NCBI GenBank assembly: GCA_900708905.1
Contig: CAADRB010000021.1
Coordinates: 1,786,157 to 1,850,156, forward strand
Direction: 5' to 3'
DNA: 64,000 bases
DNA from: Hymenolepis diminuta
Taxonomy: Eukaryota; Platyhelminthes; Cestoda; Cyclophyllidea; Hymenolepididae
The notes below the pieces were generated by a model. It worked only from the letters and a program-made list of their open reading frames with translations, did no database searches and had not been told where the DNA came from. Every line of letters starts with the position of its first letter. Within the stretch, counting starts at the first letter, position 1. Shown here in pieces: positions 52,801-61,846 of the stretch. Made by a program: the position numbers and the translations under genes.

Positions 52801-55800
52801 ACGTAGCAAACGTGCACGTTGGCTAGTGAGCCACTGGCGAACAACATTAAACACTTGACAAATCTTTTTTCCATGATGAAAATGCGTAATTTTTCCAGTT
52901 TTGGCAAGGATAATGTAACTAATAAAAATGGTAATAAATAGCGGATAGATGAAATCTGACCCAGAAAATTTGACACGGCCACATCATTGCTCATGACATC
53001 AGCAAAAGTTAGGTCAATTGAGGTCCGCCCGAGACCGTCTGAACCTGGACCAGCGGAGTTCATCTATCAAAAATGAGAACAATCGATCAAATCAGTAAAA
53101 ACATCAATCAATAACTTTGCAGTAAAGACACTACTAATCAGCTGATTAGAAATGAAAATTGGGCAGAATTTCGAAGGGAAGGGGAAAATTAAAGTAAAAG
53201 CGGGAAATTAGAGCTGTGATTGGTATACCAAATATGGTACCTTTGGTTGACGACGTCTAAAACCCTGCGAAGGAGAGAGGGGAATAGTTTTTCTTCTTCA
53301 AAATAGGGAGATTAACAAAATGGGATATTTCGGAGAATAAAGTATTCAGGACTTACTCGCTGATCAAATTTTCGAGGGATTCCACGTTTTATTTCGGCAA
53401 TCTGCGAGTTGCATACGTTCTCCAGAAAGTTCAAACTGTTTATTTGAGCTTTAACCATTGTATCTACAAAAAAAACACCTGTAAAAAGATAGAAATCGGC
53501 TCCCTGCTGATAAATCTACTAACCAAGTTAAGAATCTTTCAAAGAATAACAAGTGGAAAAATCTGAGTTAGTAAATTAGTGTTGAAAGCAGAAACAGAGA
53601 AAAGGAAACTAAAATGCATACTTAAAGGGTGCACGAACCACGTTATAATACAGAGTGTGGATAACAGTTGAAACCTTCCAATAATAACAATCTACACTAC
53701 ATCTGAGAAAAGAATATACTGGTGAACGTGAAATCGTTCAGCCAGATATCCATCCTGGACACAGTCAATTCGATTCTTCTCATTTAGATAGGATCAAAAC
53801 TAACACACGGGGTGATGAGCGAAGTGGGTGACAAGCAAGGGCAAGGAATTGATTTAGATTAAATAAACAGTAAATGATATATATTATTAAAATGAAATTT
53901 AACTTGACATCATTAATAACACAGGCAAATTAGCTAAGTCACCGCGATTGAGAATCGATAATCGATAACTTGCAGCTGAGCTTTGGGCACATTGAGGTGA
54001 AATGCAATGATTACACTTGATTTACGCAAGCACTCGAATTTATCAATAATTTCGCATAATTTTGAGAGTTGTGCTTCAATGGTAATGCACTTTTAACTAA
54101 TTAATTAGAGAAATGGCATCAAAAATCTCAGGCTCGAAGCCCACAATCTATTAAAATGGTCATCCTCATTAAAAAAAGCTCATAGACTAAGAGTTGACTC
54201 CTTGAAATGAAGATTTTCAATGTTTTGCAAAGACAGCAGACGCATTTCTATATAACACATTAGCCGATGATGTTGTAAAGGCGAATATTATGAAGGACAA
54301 AAGAAAATTATGAAAATCAGACCAATTCTAAGATCGAAAGTGCTACAATTAGAGGTGTTGGAAACAGTTATCGAATCGGCTCTTCCGTACGGTTTATGAG
54401 TGGTTGTTTATCATAAGGCAGTTGATACTAGATTCAAGACTGTTCAGATCCTTACGGAAAAGGTCCCTATGAGAAACATTGCTCTTAAATTACAAAGGCG
54501 AAGATTAAATCTATGAACAAGTCTTCACAGATAAGATGGAGATGATGCTGGCCACACACATAAAGAGCTAGCCAAGGTAACTTCAGACGGATGTTTGGCG
54601 AGAAGGCGAAATTCGGATGAGAATCCTACAAGGAATATTTTACATCTAACAGCAACAATAACTGGAAAGTGAACATGAGAAATAATGTGTCATAGATTCT
54701 GCAAATGAAAATAAGATGAGAAGGCACTGGCGGATTGATGACCACAAACTCAAATGATAGACTTCTTTGCCCAGTAGACTTGTGGTACATGGGTTCTCCT
54801 GATTCCCAGACTCTCAAGTCTACCGCTATAATACTCCCTCTTAAAAGTGAGCATACTCCCTACTAGTTAAATTTCCCTTCCTACGTGTTTGAATGTGAAA
54901 TTTTTTTGCTCTGTCAAGGAAAACAATAAAAATAACACACGGGCCCAACACTCATTTTGAGTAACGGACTAGAATTCTGGGACCCTGCACAGAAACTTAT
55001 CTTAACACCTCTCTCTAGGCAGGCGATAGTCAATTCAGTGAGTCAATAAATTGAATGGACGCTAAGGAGTTAAATTTTCAAGCCCATTAAAGAATGCGCT
55101 GACAACTCAACTTGGGCAGGAAAAACGCTCTAATGAGAGGCTTACGCCCTATAAGCCCCCTTATGTACTAGACTTAACCAACCAGTGTGGTCCGTTATTC
55201 AGCTCCCTTGATTTAAGCCGATGATCTCAGACTTTTCAGACGTACACATTGACTACTATGCCACAGGTGCTATCATTCCTAGTCCGATCATGTCATAACC
55301 AACCGATATTAAGTCCGCTTCAAATCACCAAAATTGGAAAATTTTCAATCATGGAAAAAAGGATTGACTGGCAGTACATGAAGAATTATATTTAAAAAGC
55401 CGTCTTTTCAGATTTGCGGTTTTCACAAACAAAATTGAAATAAGCCACAGATTGTGTTAGAGGTCTTCTATTGGCAGAGATCTCTAGAGAGATTCATACA
55501 CCAATAAGGCCAACAAAAATGGGGAGCCAAACCAAGTCTTCGTAGCGTATCCATGTTGGTTTAAGTAAACTTGAGAAAATTGAATAGCTACTTAAGAAAT
55601 CAAAAATAATGAATGCAAAACTATTTGGAATGTGAACTTATGATACATCATAGAACAAAGATAAACTCTTTTATACCAAATTCAAGTCTGACACGACACT
55701 CCACAAGCAGAAAATTGTAAATCATTAATTGAAATATAATAGCTAAAATAAACATTCGTTTCGAAGACCGAAAGGGATCCTAAAGCCTCACTGATTGGGT

Positions 55801-58142
55801 AACTCGCACTCGACCACTCCTAGTACGGTTGGCCGAACACCTCTGGAAGTCTATCAAAGGGCATGGATCTCGTGACTTTTGATTTAATAGACGTGCCAAT
55901 TGATCAATACTAACATGTCATTTCAGCTGATAGGGGCATCCAGTAAAGAATAGAAATAATCCTATGGAAATCTTCAATCTGCAAATGATTTAATTATCAA
56001 ATAAAGTAAGGACAGAGGACATTTAGACTAATAGATGAACGTACGACGTTGCAAATTACTAACCCTACATATAATTCCCAGGATGATTCAGAAAAGCGTA
56101 TTTCAAAAATCTACTGCTATGAACCACTTTTAGTGAGGAACTCTTTATACTAGCCTAATTTAACAAGTGCGGTTGACAACTCCGTCCACTGAACATTGAT
56201 CCCGGGACCTCAGACCTTCCAGACGAGCACGCTAACCGCTACATCACTATGTTCACTAAACTCTACGCCATTGTTAACAGATTATTCACATTTATGCCAA
56301 CTTATCAATCAGGGATTCAGTGGCACAATGGTTAACGTCTTCGATTGTAAAGTCATTGACCAAAAATTAACATTAACAGATGAGGAAGGGCCAACAGCAG
56401 TGGTTAAGTAATGATTACTAAAAAGCGCTGCAGAATTCGAGTTTCTTATTAGGGAGTTCCATGGTGCCACCACCCTCCCCAACATAAGCTTGTAGTGTTC
56501 AATTTTATTAGCTTCCCAAATTAAAATTTTTCCCTCGTTCTTCACTATCTCGACCTCGGGGCTCTTACTACGCTCCCTCAACGTAGCTTGGAGTGCTTAA
56601 TTTCATGATATGACCTCGAGCATTCCTATACATATATTCAAGTAGTTTCTTTTAATTAGATTGGCAAAACCACGTAATTGACTCTTGAGTGACCGTTGAT
56701 GGGTGTTGGTTTCCTCCAATAAGAGGTCTCACAAACCTTCTTGCCTTTTCATGTTACCCCCACTTAAACATGCACGTCTCACTTCCACTTCATTCTCCTC
56801 TCTCGTGGCTTCCGGTTACCTCTCTTCGTCTTGTGTCATAAAGATCGAAGAAGCTAGAAAGACGAAAGCAAAGCAAAAGTCTACAATCTCTGAGATAATA
56901 ACCTATAACCTACCACCCCTTCAACAAGCTAAGCGCTTTCCTAAAAAGACTTGTGGATTACAGGACTAACCTAGCACTGTGTGAAGCTATGTAGCATGGT
57001 AATACGAACATCTATGCGAACAACACATACCGTCATCGCCTCCAGAATCTCGACCGCGCAATTTGACAGCAAATATTTCAATGCGCTCCTTGACCACTCG
57101 TAATTCATCTTCCCTAGTGGACATCCTCAGAGATTGAATAAAGTAAGGACTGGTAAAAGCCGATTCATTACACTATACACACAGAAGCACATTTACTCAA
57201 ATTAATATTAGCAGACTTACTAATTTAATAATCGACTGATTCACAAAATCCGGATCGGCGAGAATATTTACCGTAGGTAAGAGAACCCCATTCACCAATA
57301 TCTCCTACATTTTTTATGAATACACATTTTATACTACTGACTTACTTTCAGTAGATATCGAACTGTTAGTAATCGATAGTCCTCTTCAGGCATAATGGCA
57401 AAGAGGAATACATCAGTTATTCGTCTAAAGTGGTCTAATTCCTTTTCGCGAGATGTGCAGACTTCCTCTCGGCAAAATTGCACTTCGGTTTCCATTTCTT
57501 CATCAAAGAAGAATTTTGTAGGAACAGCAGAGTTTGAAGATCGAGCATATCTCTCAAGAGATCTCCGATGAATTCGAAGATGATCAATAACTATATTGGG
57601 AAGGCCTTCAATCATAAAAGGAATCCAATCAATTCTCTGAGCCCGTTTCGATACTTCAGCCATTAATTGAGCCATTGCAGCATGCAATTGTTGAGGAAAT
57701 TCCGTTTCGTTAGTGAGTGACGTATACCAAAAGCGAATGTAATCATTAATGATGTAATCAAGGATCTAAAATGGCCTATTTGAATGGGAGATAAATCCTA
57801 CTTGATTTAGAACAACATCAAATTCATGACAACCAGAAATAGCATAATTGACTTTAAGATGCGACATACTAGCTTTTTTATCGTCAACCTATACGAAGGC
57901 AGATTATTTAAATAGAGAACCAAACCTCAACAAGACCATGAGAAATTGGAATTTTGCGCTTCAGTGGAACCCAGTGAACCTCGGGTAGGAAAAAGAGAAG
58001 TCTTAAAACATAAAATGTAAAAAATTAACTACCCTGCAGCAAATGAAAGCAATCCACAAGTGATGTACACAAAAACACCGACCCCATAGGCGAACAGTGA
58101 GCCAAAGAACGCCAAGATGGCTAATTTACGCAAAGACGGCAT
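40872..58142 (-). CDS. SNX13: Sorting nexin 13 (PXA-RGS-PX-nexin C protein)
   Basis: Twenty-one exons, all in phase: 58142-58033, 58001-57926, 57888-57802, 57765-57346, 57304-57221, 57172-57031, 53463-53357, 53264-53241, 53063-52961, 51249-51194, 51104-50760, 49812-49587, 48763-48714, 48650-48593, 48120-47984, 47900-47796, 46876-46781, 46268-46053, 44545-44381, 43045-42844, 41068-40872. They give 1001 residues; human SNX13 is about 960. Domains: membrane anchor at residues 8-45 (LAILAFFGSLFAYGVGVFVY); PXA about 63-290 (RAQRIDWIPF, EILVNGVLLPTVNILADPDF); RGS about 365-545, split by an acidic, Gln-rich insert at 410-450; PX about 632-735 with TYRRYSQFDDLH and LPAKKSF; nexin C about 815-975 (DNIPFRILFMLVDEVFNLQ, ILRDVLWPNG, LGQETTREGVQRVFDLLQQP). 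SNX13 anchors in the ER and contacts endosomes or lipid droplets through PX binding to phosphoinositides; its RGS region acts on G-alpha-s in vertebrates. The first five introns are 31-48 bp, then one of 3567 bp. Confidence 0.93.
41340..41452 (+). repeat. Dispersed repeat family with an acgtgttct core, copy 3
   Basis: Shares attgatacaatgcaataaca and aagacgcgttctccccgtgt plus tcttttgga with the copies at 22.99 and 19.77 kb. It lies in the last intron of SNX13. Confidence 0.4.
43262..43328 (-). repeat. tRNA-derived SINE head, minus strand
   Basis: The minus strand reads actcgccaacagtttagcgg then ttagcgtacgtgtctgtgga, matching the A-box region and anticodon-side segment of the SINE heads at 56.2 and 24.2 kb. 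It is a short fragment in an SNX13 intron. Confidence 0.55.
44668..45008 (+). repeat. Unclassified 0.35-kb dispersed repeat, copy 2
   Basis: Same orientation and block order as 24536-24895 (see that entry). It lies within the 1507-bp intron between SNX13 exons 18 and 19, antisense to the gene. Confidence 0.7.
45455..45700 (+). repeat. tRNA-derived SINE, near full length
   Basis: Among the better copies: ggtgtattggtcatcgtgaa (A-box region), aatggtagaggtcaagaatt cgatttc (B-box region), cccaattaagcgagcggaat, agagtggcagaattcgagtc, ggctccatgatgtcactctc, gcgttggaaaatacttcctt and ggcttgggaattatt at the 3' end. It lies in an SNX13 intron, antisense to the gene. Confidence 0.8.
45892..46020 (+). repeat. 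Possible 5'-truncated SINE copy
   Basis: gatgtccattggtgcacact resembles the tRNA/body boundary of the family (gcccatcggtacacacccag type) and ctccctctctactcaagtta the 3' block. The central region is eroded. It ends about 30 bp from SNX13 exon 18. Confidence 0.4.
50085..50292 (+). repeat. tRNA-derived SINE, near full length
   Basis: Shows acgaagtggttcaagtgttc (A-box region), agcacagaggtcacaggttt gatac (B-box region), aacacacccagtgagtggaa, gcagcagattttgagttctt, gggactccctactccaagat and tattcgaaaacgccttccta, then a tcggaattatag end. It lies in the SNX13 intron between exons 11 and 12. Confidence 0.85.
50560..50585. repeat. (AT)n microsatellite
   Basis: An AT dinucleotide tract of about 26 bp in an SNX13 intron. 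Confidence 0.95.
51385..51545 (+). repeat. tRNA-derived SINE, 5'-truncated
   Basis: gtcagaggtcatgaattcga, tggcagaatggcttacagca, agagagtggcaaaattttct, ctgtgcccaagatgagcgtt and ttgggaattattattaatac follow the family order. It lies in the 1711-bp SNX13 intron. Confidence 0.75.
52742..52850 (-). repeat. tRNA-derived SINE head, minus strand
   Basis: The minus strand reads tcgccagtggctcactagcc, aacgtgcacgtttgctacgt and cagaggtcgcgagatagatg, the tRNA-like head of the family. It sits in the large SNX13 intron just downstream of exon 9 in the transcript sense. Confidence 0.65.
53241..53264 (-). other. SNX13: SNX13 24-nt microexon
   Basis: Eight codons (GFRRRQPK) between the end of the helical region after the PXA domain and the RGS region. 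It is flanked by TTCGCAG and GTACCA, is phase 0 on both sides and could be skipped without breaking the frame. It adds a basic patch. Called from splice signals and phase only. Confidence 0.6.
55080..55278 (-). repeat. tRNA-derived SINE copy, minus strand
   Basis: The minus strand reads cacctgtggcatagtagtca (A-box region), gtgtacgtctgaaaagtctg agatcatcgg, gagctgaataacggaccaca ctggttggttaagtctag, and a truncated 3' part ending in aatgggcttgaaaattta. It lies in the large SNX13 intron, sense to the gene. Confidence 0.75.
56105..56265 (-). repeat. tRNA-derived SINE copy, minus strand
   Basis: The minus strand has one of the best heads: atagtgatgtagcggttagc gtgctcgtctggaaggtctg aggtcccgggatcaatgttc, followed by cagtggacggagttgtcaac cgcac and a truncated body. 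It lies about 50 bp from a plus-strand copy, so the two form a head-to-head pair. Confidence 0.8.
56310..56490 (+). repeat. tRNA-derived SINE copy
   Basis: tcagtggcacaatggttaac (A-box region), ttcgattgtaaagtcattga, then agcgctgcagaattcgagtt tcttattagggagttccatg and ccctccccaacataag. The body is partly rearranged. Its head faces that of the minus-strand copy at 56105-56265. Confidence 0.75.
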
Positions 58143-61100
58143 TTCCTTTAAAATCTAGCATAAACTGTGGATCAACATACAAAAACAATATTTTAAGTAC
58201 TGCTTAAAATAAGGATAGCAAGAGAAACTTATTAAGAAAAGCTCAAAGGAATGAAAACCAATTTCAGTTATCTAGAACCGTCAGTTTATATCATTTATTA
58301 TTCATAATAAACCAACGAGAAAAATATTTCAGCAAACTACCAAGTAATGCAGAATTTACTAGGGCTTCACATGAACACGCATACCGCCAGTTGTCTAATC
58401 GACCTTGAGCCCAGTTAAATTTTTTCCGAATTTGAAATCAAAAAAATTCATTTTAATTTTAAAGGTATTAAATAAATTTAAACCCCTTTATGAAATAAAA
58501 CATATAAATATTAAATTAATTTTACTTAGCCATTTGCAATCTTTTTGTAAATCCGAATATAATTGCTTCATTTTATTGCCTACTACCGTGCTAGATGTGT
58601 CCGTTAATTGCGCTTTGACTTTTATTTTGAGATAACTTTCTTAATAAAAGATTTAAATTAATTTGATTCTTTAAAAGTGGACTCGAGTTTGTTGGTTGGA
58701 AAATTGTTCATTGGATAAATTAGGGCTCATGTTGTTTCCTTTGTGTACATAAAGCATTAGATCTTCGTTTATCACAGAAATCGCAGAAATTCAACTTTAT
58801 AATCGTGTTGCTTTTTTAAATAAGAAACACAATTACGGGGTTGTATTTTAATTATCGAGGTTCCAACATTACGTTGTGGATTAAGTATATCTAGATTAAA
58901 ACCGGTAGAGGTTCTTTAATTTGTCTTAAAATCAGTCTATATCAAATCGTCATTATATGTTTGCTAAATTATGCATATTTTATATACGAGATTATTTAGC
59001 TGAATTTAAAATCTTACTTCTTTATAGTTCAGAATTAATATAGATACATTAAATAGGAACTTTCGTGATATTTCAAATAAATGGTTCGATTTTAGTCAGT
59101 TCACTTGTAAATCGGTAGCTTAAGGCTCGAGAAATAGGAGGCATGAAAATAGCAGGAAAATTTGTGAGCCAAAATGTGAGAGAAGGGACAGTTAAGAAAG
59201 AATAGCAAGTTAGAACTCTGTGAATTGGTGAGATATAGAGGTAATTTTCCCACTTCTACCTTAAGACATGAAATGCGCAACCGGAATGTTGAAAGAAAGC
59301 GCCACAGATAAAAATGTAGCGATTCACATTTCATTAATCAAAATACTGTTAGATTCAAGATGTTTTTGCCAATTACATTCGATTTTATCGCTTCCAGATG
59401 TAACTCCCTGGAAAATCACTATATGTTATAATTCGACAAAATTATTAACTCTAACAACTCTTCTTTGTGCTAAAGGCGAAATTTGAAAGTTATCATATTT
59501 TTGATCCTTAATTCTTATACTAAGAAGAATATTTGGTTGGTAAACATCACCTGGCTCCATTCCGATCATAACGATTTACCAAGAAACCACATAGATCGGA
59601 GCAAACCCAAGTCCTCAATAATATTAAAACTGAATGATTGGAAGCATTGTGAAATTTAAAGAATTAAAATTTTCGAGCGGTGAAATGATTTCTATTAAAT
59701 CTAATAGCATAGATTTTTAATAATTTACTCATATGACAATGAAAATGCAAAAAACTTTTTCCGTTTAATACAAGTGTTTGAAGATGATTTCTCATTTGAG
59801 TTTAGAATTTAACAAATTTTCATTATTTAATGGCCATAGAAATAATAAATTGACCTTTTCGTATCTTTGTGATTTATTGCACCCGTACCCGTGTAAAAAA
59901 ATACTTAACCTTAAATAGTTATAATAGTAAATAGAGTAGTTTAGGACTGATATTTCTTCTCACATTCTTCCTTTTGTTCATTTTACATTATTTAGCTAGC
60001 GGCCACTGAAAGACAACCTAGATTGAAATCAGTCTAGGTACGTAAGCATGCCAGGGCTTGTGACTGTATCTCTTCCCGTACGAATGTTTTATGAATCATT
60101 GAGATCGTCCAATTATACTGGCTTCCACTTCTAAGCGTCTTCTTACAGGCTTTTCTAGTTTTCGCATTAGCAAATATTTGAATCAGATCGTGGATGCGCT
60201 GGAATTTTTACCTACCTTAGTCCAATTTTAACCGCGGTATTTAGAAAGGTTGAAAATGCAAATGAAGTCTCATTAAATTCTTAAACATCTATGTTGGGGT
60301 TTTGCTAAAATAGCTCTACTAGGATTTCATCATTTTATTAGTATCCAAGTAATGAGAAATATGAACTGTAAACACTGAACTTTCGGAATTCGATATTGAT
60401 TTAGCCTATAAAATTACAATAGCGCTATAAAGTTTTATAGAATTTAAACCAAAATTATATTTCATCTTTTAATGTTAAGGCATTTGCTTCCATTTGTAAG
60501 TAATCTAGTTGTTTAGATATTGGAACACAATTTACTGGAAATTATGTATGTTTTATGTAGTGTTTTTTAAGGATTGAAAACATGAGAAGTTAGGAAAGCA
60601 AAATAGATGAAGATCGTCGGCAAAACTGATTTTGGCTGACTTATCACCAAACATCGAAAACAAATATCGAAGGCAGGGAATGGAATATTTTAGAATTAAT
60701 CCGTTCGAAGACTTACCAATTAAGAGGAAAAGAAAAGTGCAAAGTAGAAGCAAATTAAAGTAACACAGACATTAACAAATCCTCAAGGCCGCCTTCAGTA
60801 TTAACATAAGAACGATCAATATAACATCCGATGGTATAAGGGCGATAAGACGAAGTTGATTAATACACGCCTTCATAATACATCACGTGAGGGCGAATAA
60901 GTATTAATGTAATTTCTTTGATCCAGAAACCAGGCGAAAAATGTTTTCCGCTCCTTGGTTGGATTTCGGCGAATCTGGTTGAAATAATGGTCCCAAATTC
61001 GCTATTGTTCAAGAGGGAATAACCACAGAATAAATCTTCTTGAGAAATATTTATTTACATAAATACTAAATAATTTTAAGTAAAATAATTATTATAATTG

Positions 61101-61440
61101 TTTAAATGATATGAGAAAGTATCTCACGTATAACTGTCGAATCGATGCCTGTTCCAGAGAGGTGATACGGAGTCCTAAAGTTACATATTTGTGATTACTT
61201 TCTCGTCAGATTACACTAAACAAGTTTTTTAATAAATGGGAATGTAATTTAGATATCTGGGATTTAGGTATGGAGAGTCAAACAGACTAATACATCATTA
61301 CGAACTTCATCAAGTTCGATGGAAAGAGAGCAATTTCGTGTAAAGCATGGTTTATCAGGGAAATCTCAATCACAACAAGTGGGATGAAAGGAAAATGGAT
61401 GTGTTAGACGAATAGTATTAAAGACATACATTGTGGAAGA
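58143..61440. other. AT-rich intergenic region upstream of SNX13
   Basis: About 3.3 kb with no supportable gene, between the SNX13 start and the SINE downstream of the RRM gene. Minus-strand frames at 59101-59334 and 60553-60753 look like background. The SNX13 promoter should lie at the left end. Confidence 0.5.
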
Positions 61441-61685
61441 GTCCCGCTAGCGTAGTGGTTAACTTGCTCGCCTGTTAAGTCAGAGATCACGGGTGTGATG
61501 CTCATCAATACACACACAGTGAGCAGAATGATTAACCAGATTGGTTAAGTGTGGAATATAGTGACGGAGGCAGAATTCGTGTTTCTCATCAGAGAGACTT
61601 CATGATGCTACTCCACAATTCATGAGGAGAGTTAAAAAATGCTTTTATGAAGGGGCTTTGATGTTTTAGTTATTTATGTTAAACA
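61441..61685 (+). repeat. tRNA-derived SINE, best-preserved copy
   Basis: Starts gtcccgctagcgtagtggtt aacttgctcgcctgttaagtc: a clear tRNA 5' half with an RNA polymerase III A box. A degenerate B box follows (acgggtgtgatgctcatc). Body: acacacagtgagcagaatga, cggaggcagaattcgtgttt, ctcatcagagagacttcatg atgctac, then aaaaaatgcttttatgaagg. It is not a working tRNA: the acceptor stem does not close. It lies 160 bp past the stop codon of the RRM gene, antisense to it. Confidence 0.85.
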
Positions 61686-61846
61686 GCTGTAGCTTATTAA
61701 CTAACACGATTAAACATTTATTCTAACTGTTTCCTTTGTCTATCATCTAGGATTCATTGCTGCTATCTTAACTCCAGTAGCATAGTGATGCTAATTAATA
61801 ATATTGGCGTGAATGCAGTTGAGATTTTGATAAGTAATTTCACAAC

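Larger units (their letters stand above)
53464..57030 (-). other. Largest SNX13 intron (exon 6 to exon 7), repeat-rich
   Basis: It separates a compact 5' block of six exons from the rest of the gene. It holds at least three SINE copies at 55.08, 56.10 and 56.31 kb. Open frames inside it, such as those at 54626-54817, 56309-56581 and 56703-56969, match no family and overlap SINE sequence or background. Confidence 0.6.

Noticed and set aside
61441..61515. A tRNA gene
   Set aside because: The A box is good, but the B box is degenerate, the acceptor stem does not close, and the sequence continues into a body shared with other SINE copies.
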